DNA from: Patescibacteria group bacterium
GTDB taxonomy: Bacteria > Patescibacteriota > Minisyncoccia > Phycocordibacterales > XYD1-FULL-46-19
DNA: 19,895 nucleotides
Reading direction: 5' to 3'
NCBI GenBank assembly: GCA_030917625.1
Contig: JAUPUJ010000010.1
Coordinates: 1 to 19,895 of the forward strand
The notes under the pieces are model-generated. The model saw nothing but the letters and a program-made list of their open reading frames with translations, did no database searches and was not told the origin of the DNA. The translations under genes were made by a program, and so were the position numbers. How positions within the stretch are numbered: position 1 is the stretch's first letter; the number at the start of each line of letters is the position of its first letter. Positions 15,385-19,895 of this stretch are shown piece after piece.

Positions 15385-15411
15385 TTGCAAAGAGATTATA
15401 TTTGATATAAT
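15385..15411 (+). promoter_or_regulatory. Promoter of the protease-nuclease-tspO-tgt run
   Basis: TTGCAA (15385-15390), 15-nt spacer, then TGATATAAT (15403-15411), a perfect extended -10. Predicted start is about 15418, three bases before the ATG at 15421, so the transcript would be nearly leaderless. The genes that follow are spaced 6, 24 and -1 nt apart, so this promoter may drive all four. Confidence 0.6.
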
Positions 15412-15420
15412 AGTCAATAC

Positions 15421-16344
15421 ATGGATTTAAATAAAAAAATATCTAAAACTAAAAAAAAGCAAATATTTTTTTCAATGGGTTACGGAATATTGATTTTTGT
15501 TTTAGCAAGTTTAACCATAACTGGTTTTGTCCTCGTTAAAAAAGAATTAGAGTATATTAAAAGTGAGAATACTAAGTTGGAGATTTCTCTAATAGAAACT
15601 CAAAATATTGTTCAGGCTTTAGTTTTAGGTAAAGATGAATTAGCGGTGGCTTTAGAGGCTGAAAAAGATCAAAGAGAAAAAGTGCAAGCAGAGTATGAAA
15701 ATTCTGTCGAACAGTTGGCTACTCTCGAAGCATCGGTAGAAGGTTATCAACAAAAATTAGAATCACGTGATATTGTAAAAATTATTAATGACTGGAGTCC
15801 GCGAGTCGCTCGATTGCAATGCGAGTTCATTAATGGTTTGGGTCAGACAATAACTTCAAAAGCTTCTGGAGTGGCGACTTTTGTGGCAACTGGTACTCGT
15901 TTTATTACCAATAAACATGTGATATCTAAAGACTTTGGTGTCTCTAAAAAATGTAATATTAGTTTTGCTACCGGTAATACTAAATTAGAAGCGACTCTCA
16001 TTTCGGTTATAGAAGAGAAAGATTTGGCTTATGTGGATATGAATAAATATGTTAATTTGCCTGGAGTGGTGGGAGCTGTTAAGACTTGTGTCGACAAACC
16101 GGTTATTGGTGATCAGGTTGTGATATTGGGCTATCCTAGTGTGGGGGCTGAGGAGGGTATCACCGCAACAGAAGGTATAGTTTCTGGTATTGATGATGAT
16201 TATTATGTGACCTCAGCTAAAATAGAACAAGGAAATTCTGGTGGAGCGGCTATTTTGGTCAAAAATAATTGTCTCCTAGGTCTGCCAACTTTAGTGGTCG
16301 CTGGAAAAATAGAATCATTGGCTAGAATTCTGCCGATCAAATAA
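15421..16344 (+). CDS. Membrane-anchored trypsin-like (S1) serine protease with coiled coil
   Basis: 307 residues. Basic N-terminus, one TM (about 15-39), then a coiled coil (41-118, Glu/Lys/Leu-rich) that projects the catalytic domain outside the membrane. The protease domain spans about 125-307. The triad is visible: His166 in FITNKHVI, Asp201 in EEKDLAYVD, Ser273 in GNSGG. GYPSVG (237-242) and the substrate-facing TSAKIEQGNSGG match DegP/HtrA-like S1 proteases, but no PDZ domain follows; the chain ends 34 residues after Ser273. Cys134, Cys178, Cys223 and Cys284 could form disulfides. Likely extracytoplasmic protein quality control or processing (inference). Six nt separate it from the nuclease gene. 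Confidence 0.9.
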   Translation: MDLNKKISKTKKKQIFFSMGYGILIFVLASLTITGFVLVKKELEYIKSENTKLEISLIETQNIVQALVLGKDELAVALEAEKDQREKVQAEYENSVEQLATLEASVEGYQQKLESRDIVKIINDWSPRVARLQCEFINGLGQTITSKASGVATFVATGTRFITNKHVISKDFGVSKKCNISFATGNTKLEATLISVIEEKDLAYVDMNKYVNLPGVVGAVKTCVDKPVIGDQVVILGYPSVGAEEGITATEGIVSGIDDDYYVTSAKIEQGNSGGAAILVKNNCLLGLPTLVVAGKIESLARILPIK

Positions 16345-16350
16345 AATTTA

Positions 16351-17205
16351 ATGAATAAAAATATTAAGCCAGATAAATATTCAGCCGTATGGGTGTCCCA
16401 TTCTTCTATGGGTGATTTTTTGAAATGTCCTCGGGCTTATTTTTTGCACAATGTTTATAAAGATCCTAATACTAATAAAAAAATAAATATCACTAGTCCA
16501 GCAATGTCTTTAGGGGTGGCGGTCCATGAAGTTTTAGAGGGTCTCATTAAATATAAAGCCGAAGATAGGAGTCAACAAAATTTATTAGAAATCTTTGAAG
16601 GGGAGTGGAAAAAAGTCAGTGGCAGAGTTGGTGGTTTTACTAGCCCAGAAATAGAAAAAGAATATAAAGAACGAGGCCAAAAGATGTTGACTCGAGTTCA
16701 AAAAAACTTTGGACCTTTGGTAAATAAAGCTGTTAAATTAAAAGAACATGAAAATAGCATGCCACCCAATTTTTATCTGTCCGAAGAAGATAATATTATC
16801 TTATGTGGAAAAATAGATTGGTTAGAATATTTACCCGCAGACGATTCCCTACATGTTTTAGATTTTAAAACTGGTAAACATGAAGAGAAAGATGATTCGT
16901 TACAGTTACCAATATATTTACTTTTGTTAAAAAATTTACAGGGAAGAACTGTGACCAAAGCTAGTTATTGGTATTTAGAAACGGATGATTTTTTAACAGA
17001 GAAAAAATTACCAACTTTAGAGGTGGCTCGGGAGTCTGTTTTGAAAGTAGCTAAAGAAATAAAAAAAGCTCGGGAAGATAAAAATTTTTCATGCCCACGG
17101 GGACCCCTTGGTTGTTTTTCTTGTCAGCCTTATGAAAAAATATTAAAAGGAGAAGCCGAATATGTGGGTACAGGTGGTTACGGTCAAGATATTTATATAG
17201 TTTAG
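16351..17205 (+). CDS. PD-(D/E)XK superfamily nuclease with probable Fe-S cluster
   Basis: 284 residues. WVSHSSMGDFLKCPRAYFLHNV (cut here) opens like RecB/AddB/Cas4-type nucleases. Catalytic motifs: GVAVHEVLE (His of motif I), KIDWLE (first acidic residue), VLDFKTGK (Asp and Lys of motif III) and LQLPIYL (QxxxY). Cys26 together with Cys248, Cys255 and Cys258 (C-x6-C-x2-C at the C-terminus) matches the split four-cysteine iron-sulfur arrangement of AddB and Cas4. The family cuts single-stranded or end-resected DNA in repair. No cas genes, AddA or RecB helicase are present here, so a CRISPR role is not supported; stand-alone members are common in Patescibacteria as far as I recall. Downstream of and coupled to the protease gene. 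Confidence 0.9.
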   Translation: MNKNIKPDKYSAVWVSHSSMGDFLKCPRAYFLHNVYKDPNTNKKINITSPAMSLGVAVHEVLEGLIKYKAEDRSQQNLLEIFEGEWKKVSGRVGGFTSPEIEKEYKERGQKMLTRVQKNFGPLVNKAVKLKEHENSMPPNFYLSEEDNIILCGKIDWLEYLPADDSLHVLDFKTGKHEEKDDSLQLPIYLLLLKNLQGRTVTKASYWYLETDDFLTEKKLPTLEVARESVLKVAKEIKKAREDKNFSCPRGPLGCFSCQPYEKILKGEAEYVGTGGYGQDIYIV

Positions 17206-17229
17206 AAATTATTTATTTATTATAAAATT

Positions 17230-17715
17230 ATGAAAATTTTTCATCGATTTAAACCAAATTATTTAGTGGTGCCACTAATTGTTATTTTTATATCGTGGTT
17301 TAGTTCGCTGGCTACTTTTGTTGGTATAGATTCAGGTTGGTATGATAACTTAATTAAACCAAATTTAAACCCACCAAATTGGATTTTTGGTCCCGTTTGG
17401 ACTTTAATTTATATTTTAACTACCGTCTCTTTTTTAATTTTCTGGAATAAGATTAAAAAAGATAAATATTGGTATCTTCTACTAATGCTTTTTATTTATA
17501 ACGCCATAGTTAATTTTAGTTGGAGTTTTGCTTTTTTTAAGTTTAATAATATTGGGACTGCTCTGTGGCTCGCGACAGAGATCTGGTTTTCGGTTTTATT
17601 ATTGATGATATTTTTATGGCCTCGTTCTAAAATGGCGGTTTTACTATTAACCCCTTATTTGCTTTGGGTGTCATTTGCCACTTACTTAAATTATATGTTA
17701 TGGTCTCTTAACTAA
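17230..17715 (+). CDS. tspO: TspO/MBR family tryptophan-rich sensory protein
   Basis: 161 residues, five TM helices, the normal family length. Diagnostic segments are all present: IKPNLNPPNWIFGPVWTLIY (TM1-TM2 region), NFSWSFAFFKFNNIG (TM3-4), and PYLLWVSFATYLNYMLWSLN at the C-terminus. TspO binds porphyrins and cholesterol-like ligands and is linked to stress and tetrapyrrole handling. What it would bind in a small-genome organism that may lack haem synthesis is unclear. The stop codon overlaps the tgt start by one base (TAATG), so the two are translationally coupled. A TATTAT at 17218-17223 could give an internal promoter with the start at the ATG itself. Confidence 0.93.
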   Translation: MKIFHRFKPNYLVVPLIVIFISWFSSLATFVGIDSGWYDNLIKPNLNPPNWIFGPVWTLIYILTTVSFLIFWNKIKKDKYWYLLLMLFIYNAIVNFSWSFAFFKFNNIGTALWLATEIWFSVLLLMIFLWPRSKMAVLLLTPYLLWVSFATYLNYMLWSLN

Positions 17716-18920
17716 TGAACAGACCAATCACTTTTAAAATAGAGGCAAGTAAAAATTTAATGCGAGCCGGTATCATATCTACTCCCCATGGTGTTATTAA
17801 AACGCCAGCTTTTGTAGTGGTGGGGACTAAAGCTACTGTTAAGGCTTTGACTCCAGAGATGGTGACTAGTTTGGGTGGGCAAACTATTTTAGCTAATACT
17901 TATCATCTCTATTTGGAGCCAGGTGATGACATAGTGAGTCAGGCTGGAGGGTTGCATAAGTTTATGAATTATTCTGGCCCAATGTTTACAGACTCTGGCG
18001 GCTTTCAAGTTTTTTCTTTAGGGGCAGCTTTTGGTGAAGGGGGCGTTACAAAATTTGCCAAAGAAAAAGATGTAAATTCATCACAAGTAAAAAAAACTAA
18101 ATCAGAAAAATTGGCCCAAATAGATGATGATGGGGTCACTTTTAAATCTCATATCGATGGTAGTCTGCATCGTTTAACTCCAGAAAAATCAATGAATATT
18201 CAGCACAATCTTGGTGCGGATATTATTTTTGCTTTTGATGAATGTACCTCGCCAACTGTGTCTTATGAGTATCAAAAAGAAGCTTTAGACCGAACCCATC
18301 GCTGGGCTCGGCGGAGTCTAGAAGCTCATTTGAAAAATAAAGAGGCTAGTAGTAAACAAGGTTTATTTGGCATAGTTCAAGGAGGGCAATACGAAGATTT
18401 GAGACAAGAATCAGCGAAGTTTTTAGCTGGAATGGATGATTTAGCTGGTTTTGGTATTGGGGGGTCTTTTTCTAAAAATGATTTAGGGCAGGCGATAAAA
18501 GTAGTCACTGAAATATTGCCAGAAACTAAACCAAGGCATTTGCTAGGAATAGGGGAGCCCGAAGATATTTTTCTAGGGGTAGAGGCGGGGATGGATACTT
18601 TTGATTGTGTGGCACCAACCAGAATCGCTAGGAATGGTACTTTATATACGAAGGCGGGTAAAATAAATATTTTGAATAATAAATTTAAAACAGATTTTAC
18701 CAAAGTAGAAACAGATTGCACTTGTTATACTTGCTCTAATTACACAGCGGCCTATTTAGCCCATTTATTTCGTTCTCATGAGATGTTGGGGGCAACTTTG
18801 GCTTCTGTTCATAATCTACACTTTTTAGTGTCTTTGGTGGATAATATTAGGCAGTCTATTTTGAATGATAATTTTGAAGGATACAAAAAAGAGTTTTTAG
18901 ACCTATATTTGACTAAATAA
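17715..18920 (+). CDS. tgt: tRNA-guanine(34) transglycosylase
   Basis: 401 residues. It exchanges G34 of GUN-anticodon tRNAs for the queuosine precursor preQ1. Active-site residues: Asp93 in FTDSGGFQVF (general base), nucleophile Asp297 in GMDTFDCVAPTR, and the substrate-binding IVQGG and HLLGIGEPEDI segments. The zinc site is complete: Cys335, Cys337, Cys340 (CTCYTC) and His366, with spacing as in the Zymomonas enzyme. Between SL (101-102) and GVTFKSHIDG (140-149) there are about 25 extra residues, highly charged and Gly-containing, compared with the Zymomonas protein. No queuosine biosynthesis gene is nearby, so preQ1 or queuine is presumably salvaged or made elsewhere in the genome. Confidence 0.96.
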   Translation: MNRPITFKIEASKNLMRAGIISTPHGVIKTPAFVVVGTKATVKALTPEMVTSLGGQTILANTYHLYLEPGDDIVSQAGGLHKFMNYSGPMFTDSGGFQVFSLGAAFGEGGVTKFAKEKDVNSSQVKKTKSEKLAQIDDDGVTFKSHIDGSLHRLTPEKSMNIQHNLGADIIFAFDECTSPTVSYEYQKEALDRTHRWARRSLEAHLKNKEASSKQGLFGIVQGGQYEDLRQESAKFLAGMDDLAGFGIGGSFSKNDLGQAIKVVTEILPETKPRHLLGIGEPEDIFLGVEAGMDTFDCVAPTRIARNGTLYTKAGKINILNNKFKTDFTKVETDCTCYTCSNYTAAYLAHLFRSHEMLGATLASVHNLHFLVSLVDNIRQSILNDNFEGYKKEFLDLYLTK

Positions 18921-18928
18921 CTATTTAT

Positions 18929-18937
18929 TGTTATAAT
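18929..18937 (+). promoter_or_regulatory. Extended -10 promoter of the microprotein locus
   Basis: TGTTATAAT (18929-18937), starting 9 nt after the tgt stop, predicts a start near 18944. Unlike most other genes here it leaves a ~43-nt purine-rich leader containing a Shine-Dalgarno (AAGGA, 18975-18979). Confidence 0.55.
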
Positions 18938-18986
18938 AAGAGAAGAAGTAGGACAATTTGGGAAAAAGAAATAGAAGGAAATATAG

Positions 18987-19109
18987 ATGTTCAAGTTAAG
19001 AAGAGAAGAAAGAAGGGTGGTGTGGGGTATCTCCATCGCTCTACTACTAGCGGCCATTTCTGTGTGCGGGGCGTCGTGTTTTATTGCCGATATATTGACT
19101 GAACGTTAA
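18987..19109 (+). CDS. 40-residue single-TM microprotein, unknown function
   Basis: ATG at 18987 opens 40 codons to TAA at 19107-19109. The product has a strongly basic/acidic N-terminus (MFKLRREERR), then a hydrophobic helix (about 11-36, VVWGISIALLLAAISVCGAS) with two Cys and a short FIADILTER tail, predicting N-in/C-out topology. An AAGGA sits 7 nt upstream of the ATG, the only well-placed Shine-Dalgarno I found in the window. The ORF is flanked by its own extended -10 promoter and an intrinsic terminator, so it is a complete ~225-nt transcription unit. The middle of the ORF is richer in G and C than neighbouring genes. The locus could alternatively be a non-coding RNA whose ORF is fortuitous. 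I recognise no family. Confidence 0.55.
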   Translation: MFKLRREERRVVWGISIALLLAAISVCGASCFIADILTER

Positions 19110-19138
19110 ATAAAGGAAAGGAGGATTTTCTCACTCAC

Positions 19139-19168
19139 AAGCCGTGCATTAGTTAGCGCGGTTTTTTT
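19139..19168 (+). terminator. Intrinsic terminator of the microprotein locus
   Basis: AAGCCGTGC (19139-19147), 8-nt loop, then GCGCGG plus TTT (19156-19164) form a 9-bp stem with G-T wobbles, running into an uninterrupted seven-T tract (19162-19168). It is the most classical terminator in the window. Confidence 0.88.
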
Positions 19169-19181
19169 ATAAAATAATATA

Positions 19182-19190
19182 TGTTAGATT
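19182..19190 (+). promoter_or_regulatory. Possible extended -10 promoter of uvrB
   Basis: TGTTAGATT (19182-19190) fits TGnTANNNT and ends 9 nt before the uvrB ATG, the same distance as in the AI-2E transporter gene. Predicted start is about 19197. The hexamer is only four of six to consensus. Confidence 0.35.
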
Positions 19191-19199
19191 TAATGAACT

Positions 19200-19895
19200 A
19201 TGAGTTTGTTTAAATTAAAAAGTGATTACACTCCAAAAGGCGATCAACCCACAGCTATCAAAAGCTTGGTTAGTGGCCTGAAGTCTGGGTTAAAACACCA
19301 GACGCTTTTGGGTGTGACAGGCTCAGGCAAGACTTATACGACCGCTAATGTAATCGAGCAGATAGGCAAGCCTACTCTCGTTATTGCTCATAATAAGACT
19401 CTGGCTGCGCAGTTGGCCCAAGAGTATCGCACTTTTTTTCCTGAAAATGCAGTTCATTATTTTGTTTCTTATTACGACTACTATCAACCTGAAGCTTATA
19501 TGCCAGGGACTGATACTTATATTGAAAAAGATGCTTCTATCAATGAAGAAATTGAGCGTCTGAGACATGCTTCTACTCAAGCTTTGCTGACTAGAAAAGA
19601 TGTAATTATTGTGGCCTCAGTGTCTTGTATTTATGGTTTGGGTAGTCCCGAAGAATATGCTAAAGAGCATATGCAAATTAGTTTAGGTCAGAAAATATCT
19701 CGTAATGATTTTATGAAAAATCTAATTTCTATTTTTTATGAACGAACGACAGCTGATTTGACCCCGGGAACTTTTAGAGCCATTGGAAACTCGATCGAAA
19801 TTATGCCGCCATCAGAAAAAGAAATTTATAATATAAAAATATCAGACGGTGGTATAGATGAGGTCTTGCATTTAGATTCAGTGACACGAGCTATT
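19200..19895 (+). CDS. uvrB: Excinuclease ABC subunit UvrB (3' end outside window)
   Basis: The first 232 codons are present and open to the window edge. Opening SLFKLKSDYTPKGDQPTAI is typical. Walker A is GVTGSGKT, followed by LVIAHNKTLAAQLAQEY, the beta-hairpin region YYDYYQPEAYMPGTDTYIEK that is inserted between DNA strands, and VASVSCIYGLGSPEEY. UvrB is the damage-verifying helicase-like core of nucleotide excision repair, loaded by UvrA and bound by UvrC. Start chosen at 19200 because the conserved sequence begins immediately. It is separated from the upstream microprotein by a strong terminator, so it has its own promoter. Confidence 0.97.
   Translation, partial: MSLFKLKSDYTPKGDQPTAIKSLVSGLKSGLKHQTLLGVTGSGKTYTTANVIEQIGKPTLVIAHNKTLAAQLAQEYRTFFPENAVHYFVSYYDYYQPEAYMPGTDTYIEKDASINEEIERLRHASTQALLTRKDVIIVASVSCIYGLGSPEEYAKEHMQISLGQKISRNDFMKNLISIFYERTTADLTPGTFRAIGNSIEIMPPSEKEIYNIKISDGGIDEVLHLDSVTRAI

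Noticed and set aside
16351..17205. CRISPR-Cas4
   Set aside because: Motifs are shared with Cas4, but there is no repeat array, cas1, cas2 or effector gene in the window.
18377..18721. Minus-strand ORF of 114 codons inside tgt
   Set aside because: Antisense shadow of a fully conserved enzyme, with no start context of its own.
1210..18920. Alternative genetic code with UGA as sense, as in Gracilibacteria and Absconditabacteria
   Set aside because: All conserved genes are full length with no in-frame TGA, and Trp is encoded by TGG.
18809..19057. Minus-strand ORF of 82 codons across the tgt end and microprotein locus
   Set aside because: Overlaps tgt and the plus-strand microprotein, which has promoter, Shine-Dalgarno and terminator in order; the minus ORF has none of these.
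18944..19168. SRP RNA, 6S RNA or tmRNA
   Set aside because: No conserved SRP apical loop, no long 6S-type rod with central bubble, and no tRNA-like ends or tag reading frame were found.

Overview
The window is a 19.9 kb, AT-rich, densely coding bacterial segment with about seventeen protein genes and no rRNA or tRNA seen. Gene content and style suggest the Patescibacteria/CPR radiation, probably a Parcubacteria-like lineage. The signs are low GC, almost no Shine-Dalgarno sequences, a DEAD-box helicase with an N-terminal Arg/Gly/Ser-rich tail, a charged insert in Tgt, small YtxH-like and DUF378-like membrane proteins, and an RND pump with no outer-membrane partner nearby. This assignment is an inference from protein character; no marker rRNA is present. 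UGA is neither sense nor stop in any gene here, so the genetic code looks standard.

Layout. A DEAD-box RNA helicase (partial, minus strand) has a well-formed promoter and a ~120-nt leader that can fold into a three-way junction. Next is an NDH-2 type NADH dehydrogenase (minus), divergent from typA (plus) across overlapping promoters. An RND efflux operon follows (membrane-fusion adaptor plus pump); its promoter carries an inverted repeat between -35 and -10 and is embedded in a terminator-like structure. A 24-bp perfect hairpin separates the pump gene from a convergent DUF378 gene. Divergent from DUF378 runs a three-gene envelope cluster (YceI-like, small TM/coiled-coil protein, YtxH-like protein) ending in a 36-bp palindrome.

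The second half is all plus strand: YihY/BrkB family, AI-2E family transporter, a membrane-anchored protein with a DSRCP motif, a Pif1-like helicase with a C-terminal helix-turn-helix, then a run of membrane-anchored S1 protease, PD-(D/E)XK/Fe-S nuclease, TspO and Tgt. A previously unlisted 40-codon membrane microprotein with its own promoter and terminator comes next, and the window ends in the first 232 codons of uvrB.

How it works together. Most genes are envelope or genome-maintenance housekeeping. The two most distinctive things are (1) the adaptor, whose coiled-coil hairpin is interrupted by a ~90-residue beta-rich segment where TolC-docking adaptors have their tip, and (2) expression signals: several genes have an extended -10 (TGnTATAAT or close) ending only 7-9 nt before ATG, which predicts leaderless transcripts. 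The candidate RNA leader of the DEAD-box gene, the start-codon hairpin at 12892-12940 and the microprotein locus are further points worth testing. No CRISPR array, transposon, integrase or phage gene was seen.
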